Assembly: GCF_900111555.1 (NCBI RefSeq)
Contig: NZ_FOHZ01000020.1
Location: 1-47,329 of the forward strand
Origin: Marinobacter segnicrescens
Lineage (GTDB): Bacteria > Pseudomonadota > Gammaproteobacteria > Pseudomonadales > Oleiphilaceae
Reading direction: 5' to 3'
DNA length: 47,329 nt
The notes below the pieces were generated by a model. That model did no database searches, had not been told where the DNA came from, and was given only the letters and a program-made list of their open reading frames with translations. Of the stretch, positions 1-7,461 are shown one piece after another; positions within the stretch are counted from its first letter, which is position 1, and each line of letters begins with the position of its first letter. A program made the position numbers and the translations under genes.

Positions 1-146
1 AGCCATTCGTAAATTCGTGCCCGGCTCATGCCAAGCGCTTTGATGACGACTTCCGGGCTCTCGCCATCCATGACTCGTTGAACGGCGCGAACGCGAATGG
101 CTTCTAATGTTTTGTGATCAAGTTTACGACCGTCATCGTGGCGCAT
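1..146 (-). CDS. IS630-family transposase, N-terminal fragment (48 codons visible)
   Basis: From the ATG at 146 the frame stays open to the window edge, reading MRHDDGRKLDHKTLEAIRVR and onward. It contains a helix-turn-helix of the form ESPEVVIKALGMSRARIYEW at about residues 29-48. This is the DNA-binding head of IS630-family transposases (HTH followed by a DDE catalytic domain). The catalytic domain lies outside the window, so whether the enzyme is intact cannot be judged. Function: binds the element's ends and catalyses cut-and-paste transposition into TA sites. Confidence 0.8.
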   Translation of the reverse strand, partial: MRHDDGRKLDHKTLEAIRVRAVQRVMDGESPEVVIKALGMSRARIYEW

Positions 147-213
147 GTGTGTAGATATCCGATAAGCTTGGCAAACGACCGCTACATTATAAATGATGTT
201 CGCTTACTTTTGT
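1..213 (-). mobile_element. IS630-family insertion sequence, 5' end only (cut by window edge)
   Basis: The left edge carries the start of an IS630-type transposase gene plus about 67 bp of its upstream end. The element lies against the 3' side of pilY1, so pilY1 is read into it. IS630 elements insert at TA dinucleotides; a TA at 213-214 is a plausible junction, but the exact end is inferred because the other terminus is outside the window. The last ten or so codons of the interrupted pilY1 frame come from this element. The other IS sits at the opposite window edge, as expected for a sequence that breaks at multi-copy repeats. Confidence 0.7.
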
Positions 214-2437
214 ACCCATTAGTATATGCAAACAGCTCCTCCCCAGTTTTCGCGTGGAACGCATGAAGGAAGCCGTCGTTTGCCCCCACATATATGACAT
301 CAGGTCGCTCGTTATAATCATCACTGGCGCGAAAGGCGGCGTAGTCAGCCCCTTCCGTGCCACCCAAACGCCGATGACCATAATTCACCTTGCCAACATA
401 CTGCGGATTTGACCCGATGATATCTCCCAACATGCGAGGACGGGTTATGGAGCTGCCCTCGGCTTTGTGCGTGCGCTCGCGGAAGTTCACTCCCGCATTA
501 TTGTCACCACTCAACCAGGCAATACGCTCCGTCCCCAGACCATCTGAAGTCCCGTCGAGTGCCGTATCCAGGGCATTTCTTTGAAGCTCTGAGAGGCCAT
601 CGTAGTCAAGTGCTGTTCCCGTAGTGCCTGTGTATGTAAAAAGGTCACGCTCACTGAAGCCTTTGGATTCCAGCTCCCTTTCAGCATCCCACATCAGCTG
701 TCCGCGAGCGCCCCCAGACAAGATTCGACTGGCTTGCAGCGCACCGCTCCAGTCCGTGGAGCGGAAGCCCGCTGAATAACTCAAAGAGCCTTCACTGAAC
801 ACAGCAGAGCTGGCTGCTGCCGCTGTGGCAGATTGTTCGACCCGGCTAATAATAACGGAAAGCACATTAGACAATTCGGTAGCAAAGCTGTCCGGATCAT
901 CGACACTAAAAAAACCACCCCGGCTGTTTACAGCTGCATGCAACAGGTCATCTACTTTTGCCGGTTCGCTGGAGCCAGGATTTGGCCACTCAAAACTTGG
1001 GTTATCCTTCCCAATTTCGGCGAACGGGTCGGAGTCAGGATAATCTATTGTTCCATTTACACCGAGGCCTACGCCAAAGGTAACCATGTGTTGCCAGAAC
1101 GCAGGATTAATACCAGTGACCGGTACCTTGTTTTCCAGATCAGGCCGCAGGTCACGGCTCCAGTAGTCCAATGCCACGTCGGCAAGAGTGTTATGGTAGG
1201 TATCCCTGAACGGCGCTACCGCTTTATACCCTTCATAGTCTCCTATAGCATTACCATCACTACCGTCTACATTACCCACGTTTGGGCTACTACCACTCCA
1301 GTACCCATCGGTCATAAGGATCGTAAAAGATTGCCGGCATTCAAGGTGCTCCGAAGAGTTGTTTGTCCCAGGCTCGGCGCCCCATGGCCCCCGGTTATCC
1401 GTCCTCTCGAAGTATTCACCAGCTCGCTTTAGCGCCAATCGCAATGGTGTGCCTTTATTCGGCGTTTCATCAGTATATAGGCTAGTAAAAAATTGCTCTC
1501 GATCACTGCCTTTAAACAAGCGCACACCATTCACAATAGTGCTAGTGGAAACTCCATCAACACTGGAACTGCCTTTGTTAAGACGTCCGTATCCTACTCG
1601 CATTCCTTCAGGCTGCTGCGAAAAAGCATTGCCTATACCAGAGCGTGCGGCTAAAGTCCTCGAACGATAATAGGAAAACCAGTTGGCAAAGTTTTGTATT
1701 TCGTCCTCAACGCTTCTGGCAGGACCACTACCGAACTGGAGTGATGACACCGAAACTTCAACCCCTGTAGCAAGATCTTTTCGGTACGCAACTTGATTCC
1801 GAACTTGGTATCGATAATAACTATCCCGTTCCCATACGTCATCACCATCATTTTTCAGAACGTAATAGGTAATGGGCCAGTAATTTTTCGAATCATTCTC
1901 GTAGTCATAATCATTGCCACCATCATACTCCACCCATCGATTATAACTTTGCTCAGTAGTAATATTTAGTGTATCGGAATTTTCCAATCCTGGAAAATAG
2001 GGAGCAGCGGTCGGATCAGCGTCGGGCCACTGCGACCTATCGCCCTTATACCAGGGCTCATAGGTCTTCTCTGGATTGTAAAAAAACGGGTTGTTATGAT
2101 TTGACCGGAAATATCGATTTCTTGGATTGTTATCACTAAAATCAAAAATATTGTTCTCGTATATATTCTGCCCGTACATATCTGGAACGGGTGGAAAAAG
2201 GTAATCTGTATTAGAAGTATATGAACTCTCGGGCAACTCAAATTGCATAGATCCCGAATCATCGATAATGAACATTATATTCGGTTCAACTCCGGCACTC
2301 AGTGATGGCGGAACATCCGCAATATCAACCGCATCAGCCAGTGCAGAGTTCATCGTCACAATGCTAAAAAGGCAAGAGAGCAAGCAATGCATTGATCGGG
2401 TACTCATAACTTTCTTTCTGCTCTTTGGATATTCCAT
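182..2437 (-). pseudogene. pilY1: Type IV pilus tip-associated adhesin PilY1, C-terminus lost to IS insertion
   Basis: 751 codons remain; the Pseudomonas aeruginosa protein is about 1160 residues. The ATG at 2437 has AGGAG seven bases upstream. A signal peptide occupies about residues 1-34 and ends SALA. A von Willebrand A-type domain follows, with the MIDAS-like DDSGSM at 59-64. The PilY1/PilC beta-propeller begins near residue 662 (PRMLGDIIGSNPQYVG) but stops after about 80 residues; the final ten residues and the stop lie in the IS630 element. The missing part normally holds most of the propeller and its calcium loop, which regulate pilus extension and retraction in Pseudomonas. PilY1 works with the minor pilins at the pilus tip and in surface sensing. 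It is the last gene of the operon seen here. The product is probably non-functional or only partly functional. Confidence 0.9.
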
Positions 2438-2481
2438 TGCTAGTCTCCTGGCTTAACAAGAAGCCTGATAATCAATTCGAA

Positions 2482-2964
2482 TCAAGGTTTCGGCATAAAC
2501 GTAGATTGCAAAATCACCACAGAGGTGGACGTGCCACCTACAGCACGAGATGTTACTGCGAACCGGTCATAACAAGGCAAGGCACCTTCTGGCGATGGCG
2601 GACAATAATCTCCAAGCCAGCCAACGTGATATTCCGGCTGTGAGGCAAGCTGATCATCCCCGGTATTGAGGGTAACAGTGTCATTCCCACCACCGGCCCA
2701 ACTAGCCGGATTCTCAAGACTGTCGTTGAGGAGCGCAGAAAGAGGATTGTCGACAAGCCAGTTCTCACCCACTTTCAATGCCCTTTCACTGGCCTGGAAG
2801 GAAATGTTGCGGTCCTGAAGGTTAGATGCCATTCGTTCCTGTAGTACCGTTCCTTGCATGCTGCTTATACCAATCAGTGAAATCAGCAGCAGCATTACGA
2901 GGGAAACTATTAAAGCGCTCCCTGCTTCAGTACTGAATGTTGTTTTGGGCGTTACGTTTCTCAT
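2482..2964 (-). CDS. pilX: Type IV pilus minor pilin PilX
   Basis: 160 aa. After a short charged leader and a class III signal-peptide site (EAG followed by SALIVS) comes a long hydrophobic helix, LVMLLLISLIGISSMQGTVL, typical of PilX. The next stretch, QERMASNLQDRNISFQASERALKVGE, is the PilX N-terminal signature. Two cysteines (CPP and CYD) near the C-terminus could form the usual disulphide. PilX is part of the minor-pilin priming complex that starts pilus assembly and sits under PilY1 at the tip. Its ATG overlaps the pilW stop as ATGA, so translation is likely coupled. Position between pilW and pilY1 matches the canonical order. Confidence 0.9.
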   Translation of the reverse strand: MRNVTPKTTFSTEAGSALIVSLVMLLLISLIGISSMQGTVLQERMASNLQDRNISFQASERALKVGENWLVDNPLSALLNDSLENPASWAGGGNDTVTLNTGDDQLASQPEYHVGWLGDYCPPSPEGALPCYDRFAVTSRAVGGTSTSVVILQSTFMPKP

Positions 2965-4070
2965 GGCATTCGATTCCTGAGGCCAATCGTGGTGGATGAA
3001 ACGATTCGCGCACGACGATCCGCGGGTGAAGTGGCTTCAGTGCCAACCAGGTTGAAGGTACGGGTAATATTCTCGCTATTGGCGTTGTCTCCACTACGAA
3101 CCACGAATGCGATCCGTACGCTGGTAACCTCTGGCCAGTTCTGCGCGCTGATTTCATCAGCCGTCAGGTAGTTGCCCCCTAGCCCATACACCACCTGCAT
3201 CGCCTCAACACCTTCAACCAGTTCTTGGCCCGCTGCTCCGACCCCCAATTCACGCGAGAACAGGGCTGGTTCGCCACTAGCACCCTCTGCTACGTAATAT
3301 GCCTTCGTGGCAAACTGTGCTACACGAGACCCGTCTTCATACTCCATTTGGAACCCACTACTCGGCTTGTTTCCTGGCGTAAAACCAGAGCCTGCCATCG
3401 GAATAGACTGCCCATTCGGAGAGTTCGCCTTCTGGAACAACTCGCCCCCTGTGCAACCAGCAGTGATAGACAAGATCAAAGCACCTTGGGGAATACCGGT
3501 TGAGTCGTCCACGTCAAGATTGCCAGTACTGTACCCTTCGACCTCGACAGGCAACGTGGTAACAGAGTTAACGATCAGCACGTCAGAGCTGGTAATCAGG
3601 TTTGCCGAGGCCTGCGCCAACTCAGCTGGCAATGCCTTGCCCCCCGCTCCTTGTTCCCAATCACCCCAGCTTGTTGCTTTCGAGATAGAAAGATTCAAGG
3701 AATCGCCAACGCCAGTATTCTTGGCCTCCCAGCCATTGATACCATGCCCAAGCGAGACGGCCCGATCTCCCTGCAGCTTAACATCGAGTAATAACGGGTC
3801 CGGGTTACCATCTTCATCCACGCTGCTGGGCGGCAAACAGCTTAGCCCCCCCGCACTACGCACGTCCCGCTGAATCATTGAGGTTGCAAAACGTATGGTC
3901 TCCTGAACATGCGCGATACCATCCGTAAGGCGGTAGGTCTGGCTTGTCCCCAGGTAAACTTGAGTAACCCCCAAGGTCAGGATTACGCCGAGCAGCAAGG
4001 CAATCATCAGCTCGACCAGTGAGAGGCCCGCCATTAGTCGAAGTTGTGGCATGTGTCTGTTATTGATCAT
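2961..4070 (-). CDS. pilW: Type IV pilus minor pilin PilW
   Basis: 369 aa. A prepilin leader ends in MAG, then LSLVELMIALLLGVILTLGV, with the Glu at +5 that pilins need for methylation and assembly. The sequence after the helix, SQTYRLTDGIAHVQETIRFA, is characteristic of PilW. The large C-terminal part is a soluble pilin-like domain. PilW joins PilV, PilX and FimT/FimU in the tip complex that PilY1 caps. The gene starts 8 bp after the pilV stop and overlaps pilX by ATGA. Confidence 0.9.
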   Translation of the reverse strand: MINNRHMPQLRLMAGLSLVELMIALLLGVILTLGVTQVYLGTSQTYRLTDGIAHVQETIRFATSMIQRDVRSAGGLSCLPPSSVDEDGNPDPLLLDVKLQGDRAVSLGHGINGWEAKNTGVGDSLNLSISKATSWGDWEQGAGGKALPAELAQASANLITSSDVLIVNSVTTLPVEVEGYSTGNLDVDDSTGIPQGALILSITAGCTGGELFQKANSPNGQSIPMAGSGFTPGNKPSSGFQMEYEDGSRVAQFATKAYYVAEGASGEPALFSRELGVGAAGQELVEGVEAMQVVYGLGGNYLTADEISAQNWPEVTSVRIAFVVRSGDNANSENITRTFNLVGTEATSPADRRARIVSSTTIGLRNRMP

Positions 4071-4078
4071 GTCACCCC

Positions 4079-4561
4079 CTAGATCACTGTGGTTACGGTA
4101 ACGGGCTGACCATCCGGATCCCGGCGTTGCCAGTCGATCCAGACCGTCACCGCACCTGTGGCGGCATTAACGTTAACGGTGCCCTCACCTTCAGGAAGCG
4201 TACAGGCGAGCAGGTTTCCCCATTCGGCAATATCATTCTGGGCTACGGTCTGGCCGTTGTTATAGGAGAAGTCGGTAGCGCAATTGACGTTGTCCGGATC
4301 GATCACGACTCCGTTGTAACTGTTGATAGCACCCCGATTAGCACGGATACGATCAAGCATATCGGCTGTAAGCAATACCGCCTGCGTGCGCTGTTCAGCA
4401 CCGTTGGTCATCTGGCTCGACACCGATTGCATGGCCGCCATACCAAGTAGGCCTACACCTAGCACCAGTACTGCGACGAGTACTTCAATCAACGCTATAC
4501 CGGTATTTTTTTTGGCTTTAGAGCCGAAAGAACTCTGCGGTTTAAACTGAATTTTTCCCAT
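4079..4561 (-). CDS. pilV: Type IV pilus minor pilin PilV
   Basis: 160 aa. The leader KKNTG is followed by IALIEVLVAVLVLGVGLLGM, a class III prepilin helix with Glu at +5. The pattern GVGLLGMAAMQ and the following EQRTQAVLLTADMLDRIRANRG are typical of PilV. The C-terminal part is short and ends VTVTTVI. PilV is a minor pilin of the initiation complex. Its ATG overlaps the upstream fimT stop by one base (TAATG), which suggests re-initiation. Confidence 0.88.
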   Translation of the reverse strand: MGKIQFKPQSSFGSKAKKNTGIALIEVLVAVLVLGVGLLGMAAMQSVSSQMTNGAEQRTQAVLLTADMLDRIRANRGAINSYNGVVIDPDNVNCATDFSYNNGQTVAQNDIAEWGNLLACTLPEGEGTVNVNAATGAVTVWIDWQRRDPDGQPVTVTTVI

Positions 4562-5076
4562 TAGGTACAGTTCCCCTGAGTAACTGAAGCACGCCCTGCG
4601 CGAGCCACGTTCAGTTGCCGCAAGCGTTGGTCTCCCAAAGTGCAGGATAGAGGCTGAAACTCAATCTGGACGTTGACGCCGGCGCCAGGGGCAGACCGAA
4701 AACCACGACCGTCGAAACTCACGTTGGTCAACCCTCCATCTCTGAGGATTAACGCGCCCGGTTCCTCGAAGGACCGAATGACATCATTGCCCGCTTCCGC
4801 AGCCCCGCAATTGGCGTAGTTCCCGACAGTCACGCAGTAACCATTGGCGAACCCGCCCGCCTCCGCAAGCAACGTCACCTCGGTTCCCCGCTTGATAGCC
4901 TCGGTTCTTGCCAGGTTCACAGCACTCAGAAGGGTATTTGCCTGAGAGGTAACCCGGTTGTTTTCGATCAGTGTTCTGAACGACGGGATCCCAATCGTCA
5001 GAATAATTGCGAGCACCGCAAGAGTGATCATCAACTCGATTATCGTAAAACCAGCACTTCGACTTCTTCCGCGCAT
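4561..5076 (-). CDS. fimT: GspH/FimT-type minor pilin, first gene of the pilin operon
   Basis: 171 aa. The prepilin motif SAG followed by FTIIELMITLAVLAIILTIG is perfect, with Phe at +1 and Glu at +5. The next segment, PSFRTLIENNRVTSQANTLLSAVNLARTEAI, is the GspH/FimT family signature. Two cysteine pairs lie in the C-terminal half. In Pseudomonas this slot is filled by fimT or fimU; the sequence fits the GspH/FimT Pfam family, and assigning fimT rather than fimU is by position only. It opens the run fimT-pilV-pilW-pilX-pilY1. A GGAAG-type Shine-Dalgarno lies just before the ATG. Confidence 0.82.
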   Translation of the reverse strand: MRGRSRSAGFTIIELMITLAVLAIILTIGIPSFRTLIENNRVTSQANTLLSAVNLARTEAIKRGTEVTLLAEAGGFANGYCVTVGNYANCGAAEAGNDVIRSFEEPGALILRDGGLTNVSFDGRGFRSAPGAGVNVQIEFQPLSCTLGDQRLRQLNVARAGRASVTQGNCT

Positions 5077-5342
5077 AGTCCACTTCCATCATGACTTACT
5101 GAAAGATTAACCGGCGTCCATTGTGCCATCTACGGCAACACGATGAGCGGTTTTAGTTGGCGGATAAGCGGTTGAAGGACTGGCGTTGGCGTGATGGGGA
5201 TCACAGGTTGAGGGTTTGGGTTTGGGTTTACGGCGACGCGGCGCTGAAGACTGGGCTGGGGAGTCGGCCCATCTCCCCAGCCCTTCTCCCACGTCGGGGA
5301 GAGGGGCTTACGGCAGGTGAGACAGGTTCACGATGGTTAGAG
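5077..5342. other. Intergenic region with GC-rich hairpin and short GGGTTT tandem
   Basis: This 266-bp gap separates ispH from the pilin operon, both on the minus strand. I see no convincing gene. It holds a short (GGGTTT)3-like tandem near 5211-5230. It also holds a near-perfect hairpin at 5280-5307, with the two arms made of GCCC/CTCCC-type blocks around the loop ACGTC. Such CCCTCTCCC/GGGAGAGGG hairpins are often dispersed REP-like elements. The hairpin could end ispH transcription, but no T-run follows it in that direction. Confidence 0.4.
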
Positions 5343-6293
5343 TCAGACGTTTACAGCGTCAATACGCAGCTCTTTGGGCATGGAGAAAACGATATTTTCT
5401 TCGCGACCGGCGATTTCTTCAGGGGCTGTACCGCCCAGCTCCTGCAGGCGTCTGATAACGTCGTTAACCAGGACTTCCGGAGCGGAGGCGCCAGCGGTTA
5501 CGCCCACGATGTTGCAGTTTGTCAGCCAGGCGGGGTCGATCTGGGCGGCCTCGTCAATCAGGTAAGCCGGTGTACCCATGCGTTCGGCCAGTTCCCGCAG
5601 GCGGTTGGAGTTGGAACTGTTGGGGGAGCCCACCACCAGCATCAGGTCGCAGTCGCCGGCCAGTTGTTTGACGGCGTCCTGGCGGTTCTGGGTGGCGTAG
5701 CAGATGTCATCCTTGCGGGGGCCCTCGATGTGGGGGAACCTGTCCCTCAGGGCATCGATGACCCGGGCCGTGTCGTCCATGGACAGGGTGGTCTGGGTGA
5801 CGAAGGACAGTCGCTGGGGGTCTTTTACCTCGAGGCTGGCTACGTCTGCCTCATTTTCCACCAGGTAGATGTCACCGCCGTTGCTGCGATCATACTGGCC
5901 CATGGTGCCTTCCACTTCCGGGTGCCCCTGGTGGCCGATGAGGATACACTCGCGGCCGTCACGGCTGTAGCGCATCACTTCCATATGAACCTTGGTGACC
6001 AGCGGGCAGGTGGCGTCGAAGACTTTGAGACCGCGGTCTGCGGCTTCTTTCTGGACGGCCTGGGAAACGCCGTGGGCGCTGAAGATGACCAGGGTGTCGT
6101 CCGGAACCTCTTCGAGTTCGTCCACGAAGATGGCGCCGCGGTTGCGGAGGTCGTCTACCACGTATTTGTTGTGGACGACTTCGTGGCGTACGTAGATTGG
6201 GGCGCCGAAGACTTCGAGGGCCCGGTTGACGATTTCTATGGCTCGGTCTACCCCGGCGCAGAAGCCGCGGGGGTTGGCTAGTCTGATTTGCAT
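5343..6293 (-). CDS. ispH: 4-hydroxy-3-methylbut-2-enyl diphosphate reductase (IspH/LytB)
   Basis: 316 aa, the usual length. IspH makes IPP and DMAPP from HMBPP in the last step of the MEP isoprenoid pathway, using a [4Fe-4S] cluster. The cluster cysteines are visible in [10 protein letters not shown] (about residue 12), [11 protein letters not shown] (about 96) and [10 protein letters not shown] (near 200). The active-site [16 protein letters not shown], and [12 protein letters not shown] are also present. I chose the ATG at 6293 ([14 protein letters not shown]). The open frame extends 37 codons further upstream, but that part runs through an inverted repeat and does not resemble IspH. It is the last gene of the ribF-ileS-lspA-fkpB-ispH run. 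Confidence 0.96.
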   Translation of the reverse strand: MQIRLANPRGFCAGVDRAIEIVNRALEVFGAPIYVRHEVVHNKYVVDDLRNRGAIFVDELEEVPDDTLVIFSAHGVSQAVQKEAADRGLKVFDATCPLVTKVHMEVMRYSRDGRECILIGHQGHPEVEGTMGQYDRSNGGDIYLVENEADVASLEVKDPQRLSFVTQTTLSMDDTARVIDALRDRFPHIEGPRKDDICYATQNRQDAVKQLAGDCDLMLVVGSPNSSNSNRLRELAERMGTPAYLIDEAAQIDPAWLTNCNIVGVTAGASAPEVLVNDVIRRLQELGGTAPEEIAGREENIVFSMPKELRIDAVNV

Positions 6294-6334
6294 AGTGCCT
6301 TGGTTACTCGGGCCTGCTGGCTTGGGAGTCTGGC

Positions 6335-6442
6335 TTCGCTGCGGGGCGGTACTCTCCGGGACACGCCGTAAATCCATCCATGGAGGCTCTTCAAAAACGT
6401 CCATGTTTTTGAAGGTCCCGGAGAGTACCGCCCCGCAGCGAA
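6335..6442. repeat. Long perfect inverted repeat (28-bp arms) with nested hairpin
   Basis: Positions 6335-6362 and 6415-6442 are exact reverse complements over 28 bp. Inside them a second perfect 10-bp stem pairs 6389-6398 with 6405-6414 around the six-base loop GTCCAT, and it directly abuts the right outer arm. The left side has about 26 unpaired bases containing ATCCATCCATGG. The structure lies between fkpB and ispH in an operon. Its form suggests a small non-autonomous repeat (MITE or REP-like) rather than a simple terminator. In RNA it would form a very stable hairpin and could set the relative level of ispH or protect mRNA ends. Confidence 0.8.
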
Positions 6443-6469
6443 TCCTCGTAACTGGTTGCGAGTCGCCAA

Positions 6470-6922
6470 CTAATGCGCTGTCGCAACAGGTTCAACGTCA
6501 ATAATTTCTACCTCAAACACCAGTGTACGCCCCGCCAGCGGGTGATTGAAGTCCACGTCCACCTGATCACCTTCCACCCGGCTGACCACACCGGGCAACT
6601 CGCTCTGGCGGGCGTCGGCGAAGGAGATCATGACGCCGGGTTCAAGAACCATGTCGGCGCTGAACTCGTGGCGTTTGAAGGTTTGTACGTTGCTGGGATT
6701 GTGCTGGCCAAAGGCATTTTCCGGGGGAACTTCGAAGGTTTCCCGATCGCCGGCCTTCAGGCCCATCAGGTAGGCTTCGAAGTTTTCCGGCAGGTTTTCG
6801 TCGCCGATTTCCAGCGACGCCGGCTCCTTTTCAAAGGTGGAGTCTATGACCTGGCCGTCGGTGAACTTGAGGGCGAAGTGCAGGGTCACCCGGGTTCCCT
6901 GGTCGATGGGCAGTTCTTTCAT
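6470..6922 (-). CDS. fkpB: FKBP-type peptidyl-prolyl isomerase, SlpA/FkpB type
   Basis: 150 aa, the usual length of FkpB/SlpA. FKBP strands appear at the N-terminus ([19 protein letters not shown]). The IF (insert-in-flap) chaperone domain is flanked by [15 protein letters not shown], and the C-terminus contains [23 protein letters not shown]. The family catalyses cis-trans isomerisation of prolyl bonds and acts as a cytosolic chaperone. Position between lspA and ispH is conserved in gammaproteobacteria. It lies 5 bp after lspA, so it is in the same transcript. Confidence 0.93.
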   Translation of the reverse strand: MKELPIDQGTRVTLHFALKFTDGQVIDSTFEKEPASLEIGDENLPENFEAYLMGLKAGDRETFEVPPENAFGQHNPSNVQTFKRHEFSADMVLEPGVMISFADARQSELPGVVSRVEGDQVDVDFNHPLAGRTLVFEVEIIDVEPVATAH

Positions 6923-6927
6923 GGCTA

Positions 6928-7446
6928 TCAGTTGCTCCCGTCCGCCGCCTCGTCGTCAGGCTTGCGGAACATGTCGAGTATCATCATGCCGGCACCAATG
7001 GTAATGGCGGTGTCGGCCAGGTTGAAGGCCGGGAAGTGCCAGTCCTGCCAGTAGAAGTGGAGAAAGTCCACCACGTAGCCATGGACTACCCGGTCATAGA
7101 CGTTACCAATCGCGCCACCAAGGATCAGGGCGATGGCGATGGCGGTCCAGGTTTCGTGGCGCTTCAGTCCCTTCAGCCAGTAGACCAGTACCACACTGAC
7201 AACCACTGCCAGCGCCACGAAGAACCAGCGCTGCCAGCCGGCGGCGTCTGCCAGGAAGCTGAACGCGGCACCCGTGTTGTGCAGCAGGGTCAGGTTGAAC
7301 AGGGGCAACACCGGCACCGGCTGACCGTAGGTAAGCATGGCGGTAGCCATGGCCTTGGTGCCCAGGTCGATGGCGATGACGGCCACGGCCAGCCACAGCC
7401 ATTTCAGTTTGGTGCCGGTCTGTTCCCGGGTCATGGCAGCGTCCAT
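6928..7446 (-). CDS. lspA: Lipoprotein signal peptidase (signal peptidase II)
   Basis: 172 aa with four membrane helices. LspA removes the signal peptide from diacylglyceryl prolipoproteins in the inner membrane. The two catalytic aspartates lie in [18 protein letters not shown] and [11 protein letters not shown], both intact. Other family blocks are visible: DLGTKA in the first helix and [12 protein letters not shown] in the loop. It sits 15 bp after ileS in the conserved ileS-lspA-fkpB-ispH order. Confidence 0.95.
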   Translation of the reverse strand: MDAAMTREQTGTKLKWLWLAVAVIAIDLGTKAMATAMLTYGQPVPVLPLFNLTLLHNTGAAFSFLADAAGWQRWFFVALAVVVSVVLVYWLKGLKRHETWTAIAIALILGGAIGNVYDRVVHGYVVDFLHFYWQDWHFPAFNLADTAITIGAGMMILDMFRKPDDEAADGSN

Positions 7447-7461
7447 CAGGTATTGGCTCCG

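Noticed and set aside
5157..6281. A 374-codon plus-strand frame over ispH
   Set aside because: Antisense of IspH, with low-complexity Val/Gly composition and no recognisable domain.
6294..6404. A 37-codon N-terminal extension of IspH
   Set aside because: It runs through the long inverted repeat, does not resemble IspH, and the ATG at 6293 matches the family start.
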